Assembly (NCBI GenBank): GCA_020848905.1
Contig: JADLHG010000005.1
Span: forward strand, 129,423 to 193,422
DNA length: 64,000 bases
Reading direction: 5' to 3'
From: Deltaproteobacteria bacterium
GTDB lineage: Bacteria > Myxococcota_A > Polyangia > GCA-2747355 > JADLHG01
The position numbers and the translations under genes are program-made. Below, one piece after another: positions 43,221 to 52,900 of the stretch. Position 1 is the stretch's first letter. The number at the start of each line of letters is the position of its first letter. The notes beneath the pieces were generated by a model. The model was not told where the DNA came from, made no database searches, and saw nothing but the letters and a program-made list of their open reading frames with translations.

Positions 43221-43610
43221 ATGCCGCCCAAGCTGAAGATCGAAGTCATCCACGCCGCATCGCACCCGGACAAGCTGAACGAGGAGTGGATCGAGCTGCA
43301 CAACGAGGGGGACGCCCCGTTCAACGGCGAGGGCTGCTCCATTACCGTAGCGCGCGGCAACGGCCGCCCCCGCGTGGTCACGACGATGAAGGCGGGCCTC
43401 ATCATCAAGCCGCAGGAGCGGGTGCGCATCGTCACCGGCAGCTCGGGCAAGAAGACCCACGGCGAGGCCCCGGGGGGCGACGTGCGAAACTTCCACCTGT
43501 TCCTGAAGGCGCCCTACGTGGAGAGCAGCGACGTGACCGTGCGCGTCGTGAACCGGCAGCTCGAGATCTGCAAGGCCAGCTCGGCGACTGAAGCCGCTTC
43601 AGCCGGTTGA
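43221..43610 (+). CDS. lamin-tail-like domain protein
   Basis: A 129-residue protein with an AGGAG site 8 nt before the ATG at 43221; longer in-frame starts upstream do not look coding. The sequence EEWIELHNEGDAPFNGEGCS with VTTMKAGLIIKPQERVRIVTG and FHLFLKAPYV follows the pattern of the lamin tail domain (N-E-x-V/I-x-L-x-N, a central Gly turn and hydrophobic strand pairs). Unlike most bacterial lamin-tail proteins it has no signal peptide and is a single domain. It is probably a cytoplasmic beta-sandwich binding protein. Assignment is by eye. Confidence 0.65.
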   Translation: MPPKLKIEVIHAASHPDKLNEEWIELHNEGDAPFNGEGCSITVARGNGRPRVVTTMKAGLIIKPQERVRIVTGSSGKKTHGEAPGGDVRNFHLFLKAPYVESSDVTVRVVNRQLEICKASSATEAASAG

Positions 43611-43656
43611 AGGTCGTTCGAGGGGGAGGCTCGGCGGAGACGCCGTAGCCGTGAGA

Positions 43657-43681
43657 GAGGGGCCCCGGACCGAGGCCCCTC
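43657..43681. terminator. bidirectional hairpin between convergent genes
   Basis: GAGGGGCC (43657-43664) pairs with GGCCCCTC (43674-43681) around a 9 nt loop, between the stops at 43610 and 43694. No long T-run on either side. Confidence 0.45.
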
Positions 43682-43693
43682 GAACCAGCGTCT

Positions 43694-44254
43694 CTAGCAG
43701 CCGCTGCCTTGCGAGAAGCTGTACCCGCCGACGGTGCCGCACATCGAGTAGGCGCCCGCGCCGCTGTACTTGATCGTCAGGTCGTAGGTCGCCGTGCCGC
43801 TGACCGCGCCGGTGACCGAGACGTCGCCCACGTACTTCACGGTCCCGTTCGGGGGCGCGAGGCTCGCGAGGTCATAGGAGAGCTTCAGCGTCCCGTCGAG
43901 GGTGATCTGCTGCGCCTGGTCCTTCCAGCCCTTGAAGGTGAAGTCGATGTCCCACTTCCAGGAGTTCGTGGTCCGGCTCCCGCTGCCCTTCACGTCGACC
44001 GAGCCGCCGGCCGGGCTGTTCACCGTACCGTTGATGGTGAAGCTGCTCTGCGTACCGGAGACCAGACCGCCCGAGGGGGTGTCGGACTTGAGCGTCATGA
44101 CCTGCGACATGACCTGGCCCTGCACGGTGCCGGCCGCGGTCATGGCCGCGCCCATGGCCTTGCTCGCGCCGGCTTGATCGAGCGAACCGCCGCTGCCGCC
44201 GCACGCGGCGAGGAAAAGACCGAGCGAGAGAAATCCAACACGCTTCATGTTCAT
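43694..44254 (-). CDS. small lipoprotein, beta-rich
   Basis: A 186-residue lipoprotein (MNMKRVGFLSLGLFLAACGG, lipobox LAAC). An ATG at 44248 and a GTG at 44257 are alternative starts; an AGGAG is about 11 nt upstream. The mature protein alternates short strands and Gly/Ser/Thr turns (FTINGTVNSPAGGSVDVKG, SWKWDIDFTFKGWKDQAQQ), suggesting a beta-barrel or sandwich like other small bacterial lipoproteins. Two Cys near the end (MCGTVGG... GSGC) may pair. It is downstream of uvrC on the same strand with a 174 bp gap. Confidence 0.7.
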   Translation of the reverse strand: MNMKRVGFLSLGLFLAACGGSGGSLDQAGASKAMGAAMTAAGTVQGQVMSQVMTLKSDTPSGGLVSGTQSSFTINGTVNSPAGGSVDVKGSGSRTTNSWKWDIDFTFKGWKDQAQQITLDGTLKLSYDLASLAPPNGTVKYVGDVSVTGAVSGTATYDLTIKYSGAGAYSMCGTVGGYSFSQGSGC

Positions 44255-44428
44255 CACGTCTCTTACTCCTAGGCTTAGGGTTGAACCCTCTTTTGGTACA
44301 CGCGGCGGGAGGGGTCGGGCAAGGTTTTTGTCGCCTCGGCGCGGCAGATCCCGACGCGCGAGTTGATCGCGCGCACACTCTCCCACCCGCGCCACGCGCG
44401 CCGACGGAGAGCGCGCCTCGCTCACCGG

Positions 44429-46381
44429 CTAACTGTCCTCGTCGGGGTGTGGCGGCGTCGCGCCTGCGAAGTGGAGCAGCACCGCCTCTGCCGCACGCGC
44501 CGTGATCCCCGGCACCGCCAGGAGCTCCTCGCGGCTCGCCGCGCGCACGCGCTTCACGCTGCCGAGGGTGCGCAGGAGCTGTCGCCGCCGCTCGGGACCT
44601 ATCCCCGGGATGTCGTCGAGCTCCGAATGCAGCGCGCGACGTCTCCGCCGGTGCTTGTGATAGGTGATCGCAAAGCGGTGGGCCTCGTCGCGGATACGCG
44701 AGAGCAGAAAGAGCTCCGCCGTGTTGGCCCGCAGCCGGATCGGGTCCTTGACCCCGGCGAGGAAGACCCGGTCCGGACGGTCGGGCTCCCCGCGCGGACC
44801 GGCCGAGGAGCCCGCCCCCTCGGACGCCTCGGGGCTCTCCTCCGTCGCCCGCTCCTTGGCCAGCGCCACGAGGTCGGGGAGCGTGACCTCCGGCGGGAAG
44901 GAGGCGTCGCGAAAGGCGGCCTGCGCGACGGAGAGCTGCCCCTTGCCTCCGTCCACGACAACGAGCTCCGGCAGCGCCCAGCCGGCGTCACCCTGCCGCG
45001 CGCGTCGCAGCCGACGCGCGAGCACCTCGTAGAGCGCGGCGAAGTCGTCCTTCGCCCCACGCACGGCGAAGTGACGGTAGCTCTTCGGCTCGGGGACGCC
45101 GTCCTGCAGCACCACGAGCGACGCCACCACCTCCTGCCCCTGGAGCTGCGAGACGTCGTAACACTCCACCCGCCGCGGAAGGCGCGCGAGCTGGAGCCGC
45201 TGCTGGAGCTTCGCGAGCGCGGCCTCGAGGTCCGCGTTCCGCTCCCGCCGGCTGTGGAAGTTGCTCGCGGCGTTGCGCTGCGCGAGCTCCAGGAGCCGCC
45301 GCTTGTCGCCGCGCTGCGGGACGAGGATCTCCACCTTCGCCCCGCGGAGCTCCTCGAGCCACTGCGCCTTCGCCGGCGCGTCCTCGAGCGCGACCGGCAC
45401 CAGCACCTGCTCGGGCACCGCCTCTCCGCGATCGTAGTAGAGGTTCACGAACGAGCTCAGCAGCTCCTCGTCGGGGAACTCCTGCCCCGAGAAGGAGAAG
45501 GGCTGCCGCCCGACGAGCCGGCCGCGCCGCAGGTTCAGCACGACGAAGTCCACCGCCGTCCCCTCGCGGTGGAAGCCGAACACGTCCTGGTCGCGGAGCT
45601 CGGTCCCCACCGCCTGCTGGCCGACCAGGCTGCGACGGATCGCCTCGAGCTGGTCGCGCAGGCGCGCCGCGACCTCGAAGTGCAGCTCGGCGGCGGCCGC
45701 GCGCATCCGCGCCTCGAGCGCGGCGAGGAGCTCGTCTCCGCGCCCCTTGAGGAAGAGGCTCACGTCCTCCACCTGCTCGGCGTACTCGGTCGGGTCGACC
45801 TCGAGGACGCACGGCGCGGGGCAGCGGCCGATCTGGTACTGCAGGCAGGGTCGCGTGCGGCTCTCCATCACGCGGTCCGTGCAGGTGCGCAGGCGGAAGT
45901 ACCGATTCACCACGCGCAACGTCTCGCGGCACGCCGAGGCCGAGTGGAAGGGCCCGAAGTAGCGCGCCCCGTCGGAGGCCATGCGCCGCGTGACCTCGAG
46001 CCGCGGGAAGCGGGCCCGCGGGTCGATCCGCAGCACCAGGTAGCTCTTGTCGTCGCGCAACATGACGTTGAAGCGCGGCCGGTGCCGCTTGATCAGGTTG
46101 TTCTCGAGGAGCAGGGCCTCCTTCTCGTTGCGCGTGACGATCGTCTCGACGTCTCCGAGGAGTCGATCGAGGAGCGCCACGAAGGCCCGGCTGTCCCCCG
46201 ACCGCGTGAAGTAGGAGCGCACGCGACTGTGCAGGTTCTTGGCCTTCCCCACGTAGAGGATGACCCCCTGGCGGTCCTTGAGCAGGTAGACCCCCGGCTC
46301 CCGAGGCAGCCGCTCGAGGATCGCGCGGCGCTCGTCATCGAGGGTTTCCAGCGCCGAGGGGAGGTCGCGGGGACGCGCCAT
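44429..46381 (-). CDS. uvrC: excinuclease ABC subunit C
   Basis: A 650-residue nuclease of nucleotide excision repair that cuts both sides of a lesion with UvrA and UvrB. The GIY-YIG domain is at residues 22-110 (PREPGVYLLKDRQGVILYVGKA), four Cys around CTDRVMESRTRPCLQYQIGRC and PCVLE may bind Fe-S or zinc, the UVR motif lies at about residues 210-245, the RNase H-like nuclease has DVSQLQG and VVVDGGKGQLSVA, and a C-terminal helix-hairpin-helix pair has IPGIGPERRRQLL and VPGITARAAEAV. An Asp/Glu/Ser-rich insertion of 25 residues precedes the last region. The start at 46381 (ATG) sits 7 nt from a -10 element; the long in-frame upstream extension is a shadow. Confidence 0.97.
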   Translation of the reverse strand: MARPRDLPSALETLDDERRAILERLPREPGVYLLKDRQGVILYVGKAKNLHSRVRSYFTRSGDSRAFVALLDRLLGDVETIVTRNEKEALLLENNLIKRHRPRFNVMLRDDKSYLVLRIDPRARFPRLEVTRRMASDGARYFGPFHSASACRETLRVVNRYFRLRTCTDRVMESRTRPCLQYQIGRCPAPCVLEVDPTEYAEQVEDVSLFLKGRGDELLAALEARMRAAAAELHFEVAARLRDQLEAIRRSLVGQQAVGTELRDQDVFGFHREGTAVDFVVLNLRRGRLVGRQPFSFSGQEFPDEELLSSFVNLYYDRGEAVPEQVLVPVALEDAPAKAQWLEELRGAKVEILVPQRGDKRRLLELAQRNAASNFHSRRERNADLEAALAKLQQRLQLARLPRRVECYDVSQLQGQEVVASLVVLQDGVPEPKSYRHFAVRGAKDDFAALYEVLARRLRRARQGDAGWALPELVVVDGGKGQLSVAQAAFRDASFPPEVTLPDLVALAKERATEESPEASEGAGSSAGPRGEPDRPDRVFLAGVKDPIRLRANTAELFLLSRIRDEAHRFAITYHKHRRRRRALHSELDDIPGIGPERRRQLLRTLGSVKRVRAASREELLAVPGITARAAEAVLLHFAGATPPHPDEDS

Positions 46382-46388
46382 CGAGGGG

Positions 46389-46394
46389 AGTGTA
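46389..46394 (-). promoter_or_regulatory. uvrC -10 element, leaderless type
   Basis: TACACT preceded by GC on the minus strand, 7 nt before the uvrC ATG, in the 42 bp gap shared with the divergent gene. Confidence 0.35.
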
Positions 46395-46411
46395 GCGCAC
46401 GCCGTACGTGC

Positions 46412-46417
46412 TAGGAT
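46412..46417 (+). promoter_or_regulatory. -10 element, leaderless type
   Basis: TAGGAT preceded by TGC on the plus strand, 6 nt before the ATG at 46424, back-to-back with the uvrC element. Confidence 0.35.
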
Positions 46418-46423
46418 GCGGCC

Positions 46424-47143
46424 ATGTGGCGCTCCTGGCCGGTCTTCGTGGTCGCGATGGCGCTCGGCGGCTTCTCCTCGGCCCGCGCGCAGGAAGCGCC
46501 GGAGCCCGACATCCCGCCCCCTCCCGATGCACCCGGCGCCCGGGCCAAGCCCGCGCCCCCTTCGGCCGCACCTCGTGTCGCACCTCGCGTCGCGCCCCCC
46601 GTGGCGTCGACCAAATCCGCCGCACCTCCGCGCGTATCTCCCGCGCCTTCGACGGCCCCCGCGCCGGGCGACGCCTCCCCATCGGTACGCTGGCTCGCGG
46701 GCGCGAATCGCCGGCCCAACTACGTCTACCTGCAAGGGGGCGGCACCGGCCTCTTCTACGGCGTGGGCTACGAGCGCACGATCCTCGGCCACCTGGGTCT
46801 GGGCGCGAGCTTCTCGGCCCTGCCGAGCGTTTCCCTGGGACAGCCGGGGGCGGCGATCCTCTTCATCGCCCCGCACGTCACGGGACAGGTGGGGGTCGAA
46901 GCCTTCGGGATCCTCCACTCCGCGGTGCTGCAGGCCGGCCCCGAGATCGTCGTCTTCGCCGCCAGCGAGACCTTCGCCAAGACCTTTGGCCTTCTCGGCA
47001 CGGACAAGACCACCGTCGGCTTTCACTGGTCCGTGGGCTACGAGCTCCGCTGGGCCGTGACGGTGCGCGCGCTCTTCACCTCGTTCTACATCAGCGGGAG
47101 CTACCAGCCCTGGTTCACCCTCTCTCTCGGCTGGGCCTTCTGA
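46424..47143 (+). CDS. outer-membrane beta-barrel-like protein
   Basis: A 239-residue exported protein: signal peptide VFVVAMALGGFSSARAQ, then about 55 residues of Pro/Ala-rich linker, then a beta-barrel-like region with alternating hydrophobic strands (YVYLQGGGTGLFYGVGYERTI... WSVGYELRWAVTVRALFTSF) ending in Trp-Ala-Phe, the usual C-terminal signal of outer-membrane barrels. It is probably a small porin-like or structural barrel. Divergent from uvrC. Confidence 0.7.
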   Translation: MWRSWPVFVVAMALGGFSSARAQEAPEPDIPPPPDAPGARAKPAPPSAAPRVAPRVAPPVASTKSAAPPRVSPAPSTAPAPGDASPSVRWLAGANRRPNYVYLQGGGTGLFYGVGYERTILGHLGLGASFSALPSVSLGQPGAAILFIAPHVTGQVGVEAFGILHSAVLQAGPEIVVFAASETFAKTFGLLGTDKTTVGFHWSVGYELRWAVTVRALFTSFYISGSYQPWFTLSLGWAF

Positions 47144-47162
47144 CCCGCCTCGTGCGGCACGC

Positions 47163-47570
47163 GTGATCGGGACCCTCGAAAAGACCGCGCTGCTCCGCGG
47201 CGTCCTCTTCTTCGCTTCGCTCGAGGAGGAGCAGCTTCGCGCGGTCGCGCAGCTCGCCGAGCCGCTGCACGTCGAGGCCGAAACGACGGTCTTCGCGCAG
47301 GGGGACCCCGGAGAGCACCTGTTCGTCGTCGTGGCGGGGCGGCTGCGCGTGCTCGTGGACGGCCGATCCACGGCGGAGCTCGGCGAGAAGGAGATCTTCG
47401 GCGAGCTCGCGCTGCTCGACCACCAACCGCGCACGGCGACGGTCGTGGCCCTGACCTCGGTGGACCTGCTCCGCCTGAGCCACGACGCCTTCGAGGAGCT
47501 CCTCGACGAGCACCCCAATCTGGCCGCGGCGCTCATCCCCGCGGTGCTACGCTACGTGCGCCGGAGCTGA
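47163..47570 (+). CDS. stand-alone cyclic-nucleotide-binding domain protein
   Basis: A 135-residue protein (GTG start) that is a single cNMP-binding domain. It has the beta-roll (ETTVFAQGDPGEHLFVVVAG) and the phosphate-binding cassette FGELALLDHQPRTATV with its Glu and Arg, then a C-terminal helix. No DNA-binding or enzymatic domain is attached, so it may act as a binding regulator or sink. It starts 19 nt after the barrel gene and ends 21 nt from the convergent cyclase gene. Its cassette closely matches that of the transporter gene beyond the cyclase. Confidence 0.85.
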   Translation: MIGTLEKTALLRGVLFFASLEEEQLRAVAQLAEPLHVEAETTVFAQGDPGEHLFVVVAGRLRVLVDGRSTAELGEKEIFGELALLDHQPRTATVVALTSVDLLRLSHDAFEELLDEHPNLAAALIPAVLRYVRRS

Positions 47571-47591
47571 CGCGCGGTTCCGGCTCTGCCT

Positions 47592-49907
47592 TCAGCGTGG
47601 CGTCGTCGGGGTTGACGGCGTCGCCGGGGCGAGGAAGACCTCCGCCCCGCGCAGCGCTCCGGGGAGCAGGCGCCCCGTGAGCGGATCCCCGAAGCCGCGC
47701 AGCCGCTTCTCGACCACCCACACCGCGACCGGCGCGTCGCGATCCACGGCCGCCACGGGGATCATCGGCAGGTCCTCGAGCAGCCGGCGCTCGAGCCGCC
47801 GGTAGAGTCTCACGCGCTCGTCGGCGTTCAGCTCCCAGGCCACGCGCTCGACGAGCGCGGAGACGGCCGGGTTCTCGTAGCCGAACTGCCGGAAGGCCGC
47901 GCCGAACATCCCGAGCAGGAAGAAGGGGTCCCACCCGACCAGGCTGCCGCTCAGATGACCGAACAGGGCGTCGAAGGTGGGCCGCTTCAACGAGTCCTCC
48001 ACCATCTGCGTGGACAGCTCGACCAGCCGCACCTTGAAGCCGACGGCGCCCAGCTCGCGCTTCAGCTCGAGCGCGAGCTCGTCCAAGCGCTCGACCCCGA
48101 TCGCGAGCTCCGGCAGGCCGCGCCCCCCGGGGTGCCCCGCTGCCGCTAGGAGCGCCGCCGCACGCTCGTGGGAAGAGGCGAGCTCGGGGAGCTCCGGGTC
48201 GTAGCCGAGGAGGTGGGGCTGGAGGATCCGGCCGCTCGGCGAGGCGCGTACGGGGCAGAGCTTCGCCAGGCGGTCGCGGGCGAGGGCGTAGGAGACCGCG
48301 CGACGCACCGCGGGCCGGTCGAGCGCACCGCCCTTGCGGTGATAGACGACGAGCCCGTAGAGCCCCGCCACCCGCTGGTGTCCCTCGGCCACCACACTCG
48401 CCCCGACGTGCGAGAAGCGCGCCTTGAGGGCCGGGCTGGTCTTCGGCTGGTCGAGCAGCGTGGCCGCGTGCCCCCGCTCGAGCGGCAGGAGCTGCAGCTC
48501 TCCCCGGGCGAGCTGCGCGAAGGCCTCGAGGGGGTCGGGACGGTAGACGTACTCCACCCCGTCGAGGTAGGGGAGCCTCTCGCCGTGCGCGTCCCGCCGC
48601 CAGTACTCGGCGAAGCGGTCGAGGCGCACCGTCCCCCCTTTCTGGCGCACGAAGCGAAAGGGCCCCGTCCCCACGGGGTGCTTCAGGTTGCGCAGGTCCT
48701 CGCACCCTTCGAGCTCCCGGGGCACAAGCCGCACGCCGGTCAGGAGCTCGGCGGCGTAGGGCAACGCTCGCTCGAGTGCGATGACGACGCTCCGCGGCCC
48801 CGCTTCGCGCAGCCCCGCGAGGTGCGCGCTCCGGCGGTCGCGAAAGGCCGCCGCCCCGAGCGCGGGCAGGTCCGCCATGCGGTGGCGCATGGCGACCTCG
48901 ATCGAGTAGCGCAGGTCGGCGGCGGTCGCCTCGCGGCCACGCCCGCCGGCGAAGCAGGGGTGGTCGTGAAAGCGCAGCCCGGCGCGAAGCGTCAGCGCGA
49001 GGGCGCGTCCGCCCTCCGACTCCTCGAGCCGCTCGAGCGGACCCGGCGCCTCTCCCTCTCGCTGGGCCGTCAGCCGCTCGGAGAGGAGCGCCATCACCTC
49101 GCGGCTCGGCTTGCCGACGATCGCGAAGAGGTCGAAGGTGCCGAGCTGCTCGGCGTAGGCCACGCGAAGGACGCCTCCGCGCGCCGGGCGTAACAGGTTC
49201 GCCTCCCGCGACGCGCTCCTCTCGGTGATCGGGCGCGCGGGTCCCCGCCTGCCGCGGAGCCAGAGAAACCCTCCCGCCGCCAGCGCGAGGGCCACGAGCA
49301 GCGCCGCTCCCGCCCAGAACACGGAGCGCCGACCTCCCCGAGGCGCGTGGGCGTCGCCGGCCACCGTCGGCTCCTTCGGCCCGCCGGTAACCGTCGGGCC
49401 GACCTGATAGAGGTGCAGCGCGTAGGGAAGGTTCTTGAGCTCCCGCGGGCCCAGGCTCGTCACGGGCCGCGTCAGCTTGCCTCGGACCTGGCTGTAGACC
49501 TCCTGGGTCAGGCAGATACCTCCGGGCTCGGCGAGCGGCTCGACGCGGGCCGCGATGTTCACGCCGTCGCCGTAGACGTGACCCTCGTCGACGAGGATGT
49601 CCCCGAGGTGGATGCCGATGCGCAGCAGGAGCTCGTCCCCGGGAGCCCGCTCCGCGTTGCGCGCCGCGAGCTCGTCCTGCAGCTCGACCGCGCACGCGAC
49701 GGCGTCCACGGCCGAATCGAAGAGCACCATGAAGGCGTCCCCCGCCGTGTCGTGCTCTCGCCCACCGTGCCGGGCCAGCGCCCGACGCACGATCTCGCGG
49801 TGCTCCTTCACCGACGCCACCGTCGCCGCCTCGTCGCGCGCCATCATGCGCGAGAAGCCCGCGATGTCGGTGAACACGATCGCCTTGAGCTCGCGATGAC
49901 CGGCCAT
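47592..49907 (-). CDS. class III nucleotide cyclase fused to solute-binding domain
   Basis: A 771-residue protein. Residues 1-165 are a class III adenylate/guanylate cyclase catalytic domain: AIVFTDIAGFSRMM (metal Asp14), DTAGDAFMVLF (metal Asp57) and VYGDGVNIAARVEPL. The Lys that usually selects adenine is replaced by Asp53, so ATP or GTP preference is unclear. A single membrane helix follows (WAGAALLVALALAAGGFLWL, about residues 196-217). Residues about 240-755 resemble a family 5 oligopeptide/dipeptide ABC solute-binding protein (GGVLRVAYAEQLGTFD, FHDHPCF, PVGTGPFRF, RPAVRRAVSYALAR). The expected topology is cyclase inside, binding domain outside. No ABC permease or ATPase is nearby. Flanked on both sides by cNMP-binding proteins. 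Confidence 0.9.
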   Translation of the reverse strand: MAGHRELKAIVFTDIAGFSRMMARDEAATVASVKEHREIVRRALARHGGREHDTAGDAFMVLFDSAVDAVACAVELQDELAARNAERAPGDELLLRIGIHLGDILVDEGHVYGDGVNIAARVEPLAEPGGICLTQEVYSQVRGKLTRPVTSLGPRELKNLPYALHLYQVGPTVTGGPKEPTVAGDAHAPRGGRRSVFWAGAALLVALALAAGGFLWLRGRRGPARPITERSASREANLLRPARGGVLRVAYAEQLGTFDLFAIVGKPSREVMALLSERLTAQREGEAPGPLERLEESEGGRALALTLRAGLRFHDHPCFAGGRGREATAADLRYSIEVAMRHRMADLPALGAAAFRDRRSAHLAGLREAGPRSVVIALERALPYAAELLTGVRLVPRELEGCEDLRNLKHPVGTGPFRFVRQKGGTVRLDRFAEYWRRDAHGERLPYLDGVEYVYRPDPLEAFAQLARGELQLLPLERGHAATLLDQPKTSPALKARFSHVGASVVAEGHQRVAGLYGLVVYHRKGGALDRPAVRRAVSYALARDRLAKLCPVRASPSGRILQPHLLGYDPELPELASSHERAAALLAAAGHPGGRGLPELAIGVERLDELALELKRELGAVGFKVRLVELSTQMVEDSLKRPTFDALFGHLSGSLVGWDPFFLLGMFGAAFRQFGYENPAVSALVERVAWELNADERVRLYRRLERRLLEDLPMIPVAAVDRDAPVAVWVVEKRLRGFGDPLTGRLLPGALRGAEVFLAPATPSTPTTPR

Positions 49908-49916
49908 GACCGGCGG

Positions 49917-49922
49917 ACCTTA
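49917..49922 (-). promoter_or_regulatory. -10 element for cyclase gene
   Basis: TAAGGT preceded by GC on the minus strand, 9 nt before the cyclase ATG, in the 76 bp between the divergent cyclase and transporter genes. Confidence 0.28.
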
Positions 49923-49983
49923 GCCCGACCGGCCGGCACGGGGTAGTGGCCTCGGGCGGGCGGAGGTGGTACGCCTGCCCGCG

Positions 49984-52900
49984 ATGCGGCGTCGCCTCTC
50001 CGAGCTCCTCGGCGTGCTCCCCGAGGAGGGAACCCTGGCCGCCGTCGCCACCACCTTCGCCGCGCTCACGCTGCTCCTCGGGGTGGTCCTCCGAAGCACG
50101 CACACGGCGCTGCTCCTCGGCGCCGTGCGGCCCACCGCTCTCGGCTCGTTCTACGTCGCGACGGGCCTCGCGCTGATGCTCGTCTCGCTGCTCTACGCGC
50201 GCAGCTCCCCGGCGCACCGCGGCCGCATCGACGCGCTGCTGCTCCTCGGCGCGGCGGGGGCACTGCTCCTCGGACGCGTGGGCCTGCTGCTCGTGCCGCA
50301 CGCCGCCATGGCCTTCGCGGTCAGCGGACTGGCCTTGCTCGTAGCCCAGTTCAGCATGCTGCTCTGTTTCTCTGCCGTCCTCGAGCCGCTCGACAGCCGG
50401 CAGGTGCGCCGGCTCCTCCCCCTCGTGGGCGCCGCATCCACCGTCGGCAGCCTCGCGGGTGGCGGGCTCGTCAGCGTGCTCCTCCTCTGGCTCCCGAATG
50501 ACGACCTGCTCTGGGTGGCCGCCGCCCTGCTCGCCCTGGCCGCCCTCTTCCCGCCCCTGCTCGCGCGTCACGGCAGCGCGGTCGCTCATGAGGGGAAGCC
50601 GGTCGAGGCCACGCCCTGGCGCACCGGGATGATCGATGGGCTCTCCACGCTCGTGCACCATCGGCACCTCGGGCGCATCGCCCTCCTCACGGTGCTCGTG
50701 ACCGGCGTGGCGCTGCTCGTCGACTTCTCCTTCAAGGTCAGCCTCCAGGCGCGCTACGACAAGCAGGCCCTGGCCCACTTCGTCGGGCGGTACTACCTGC
50801 TCTCGAACGCGGCCCTGCTCCCCGTCCAGCTCTTCATCGTGCGCTGGCTGACCCAGCGCCTGCGTCACGGGCCTCTCCACCTGCTCACCCCGCTCGCGCT
50901 CGCCGCGGCCGCGACGCTGGCCGCCGTTCTCGGTCTGCTCGGCCAGCCGTCGCTCTGGGCCTTCGTCGCCCTGCGCGGGCTGGCCGACCTGCTCGTTCCC
51001 ACGATCCTGAGCCAGGCGCGGGACGCCTCCTACGCGGTCGTGCCCCCTGCCTCCCGACGCCGCGCCAACGTGCTCGTGAAGGGCGTGCTCCGACCTGGCG
51101 CCACCCTCGGCGCGGCGCTCTGCATCGCCGGACTCGCGCACCTGCCGCTCTGGGCCACCTCCGCGGCGATCCTGCTCCTGTGTCTCCTCTGGCTCCCCGT
51201 CGCGCGCTCCCTGGGCCGCTCCTATCTCGACGAGCTGAAGGGAGCGCTCAAGCGGCGTCAGCTCGACCCCGAACCGGCCGACGACCCCGTGCTCGACCGC
51301 GATGGCCGGCGCTTCTTCGTCGAGCAGCTCCGCCAGGAGGAGCCGACGGCGGCCTCCTTCGCGCTGGAGGTGCTCGCGCGGGGAGCCCCCGAGCTCGCGC
51401 ACGCCGAGGCGGAGAGGCTCCTCACACGTCCCGAGGCGGAGTTCGTGCGCATCGGCGCGAGACACCTCGCCACCCACTCTCCTCACGACGCCGAACGGCT
51501 GGCTCCGCTGCTCTCCCATCCCGACGCGGGGGTTCGCGCCGAAGCCGCCGCCGGTGTGACCGACGGGGCCTCCGCCCGCCTCGCCGCCGACGGAGCGCGG
51601 GTCCTGGCAACGCTCGCCCGAGAGCGCGATCCGGTTGCTCGACGTGCGGCGAGCGTAGCCCTCGCTCGCCTCTCGAGCGCCTCGAGCGCGGCGTTGCTCG
51701 TCGAGCTGTGCGGCGACCCGGACCCCCTCGTGTTGCGCGAGGCCCTCCTCGCGGCCGGCGCGCGGCGGCTCGAGGAGGCGATCCCCGCCCTGCACGCCGC
51801 CCTCGACCACCCCCACCTGGCCTCCGAGGCTGCTACGGCGCTCCTCGCCTTCGACGACCGTTTCGCGGCCGAGCTCGCCCGACGCGCCGCCGGCCCCCTC
51901 GCCACCGCCCTTTCCGTCGTCGGAGCGCTCGGACGCGCGCCCGGTGCGGTGCCGGCCTCGGCGCTCGCCCACGCCCTCGCCACGACCGACTCCCCCACGC
52001 TCCTCGACCGCCTGCTCCGCGCGCTGCACGAACGCGCCCGCCGCGGGGAGGCGCCACCTCGTGACGTCGTGACGTCGCGCCTCGGGCGCGAATGCGACCG
52101 CGCGCTGCTCCTCACCCAGGCCCAGACCTCTTGCGCCGACGACGAACGAGGCCGCGTGCTCCGCTTCGAGCTCGACCACCAGCTCGAGGGCTGTCGGAGA
52201 CGGATCCTGCTCCTGCTCGCCCTCCGCGGCGAACGGCAGACGCTGCTCCGCGTGGAGCGCAGCTATCGCAGCGGCGAGCCCCACCTTCGCGCGGCCGCCC
52301 TCGAGACTCTGGAGGCGCTTCTGCCTCCCGCCGACCGCGAGGTGTTCCTGTCGCTCCTCGAGGAGAACGACCCCGCCCGTCGACTCGACCGCGCGCTCGA
52401 CGCGCTCGACCGGCGGCCCCTGCCGCAAGACGCCCTGGACGACGCGCTCGACGCGACGGCGGGCCCCTGGCTCTCCTCTCTCCTCGCCTCGGCTCGAGAG
52501 AGCCACGCCCCGGCCGGCGACCACGCGAGCGACGTGCCGTGGTCTCGCCTCGATCAGCTGGCCGGTGTCCCGCTCCTCTCGCAGCTCTCGGGCCCGGCCC
52601 TCGCTGCCGTGGCGCAGATCGCCGAGGACGCGCGCTTCCCCGAGGGCGCGGTGGTCTGCCGCGAGGGCGAGGCGGGGGACTGCCTCTTTCTGCTCCTGCG
52701 TGGGCGCGCGGCGGTTCACGTCCGCTCCTCGTTCGTCTGCGAGCTCGGTCCTGGCGAGCTCTTCGGCGAGATCGCGCTGCTCGACGGCTCACCCCGCACG
52801 GCCACGGTGATCGCCCGCGAGGAGCTGGGAGCCCTCCGCATCCGGCGCCAGGCCTTTCAGGAGCTGCTCGTCGCGGAGCCGCTCGTGGCCCGCGGGGTCC

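Noticed and set aside
47533-52719. A 1728-codon open frame on the minus strand spanning the cyclase and transporter genes
   Set aside because: It is Arg/Glu/Gly/Ala-rich shadow sequence; the true frames have cyclase, SBP, transporter and cNMP motifs.
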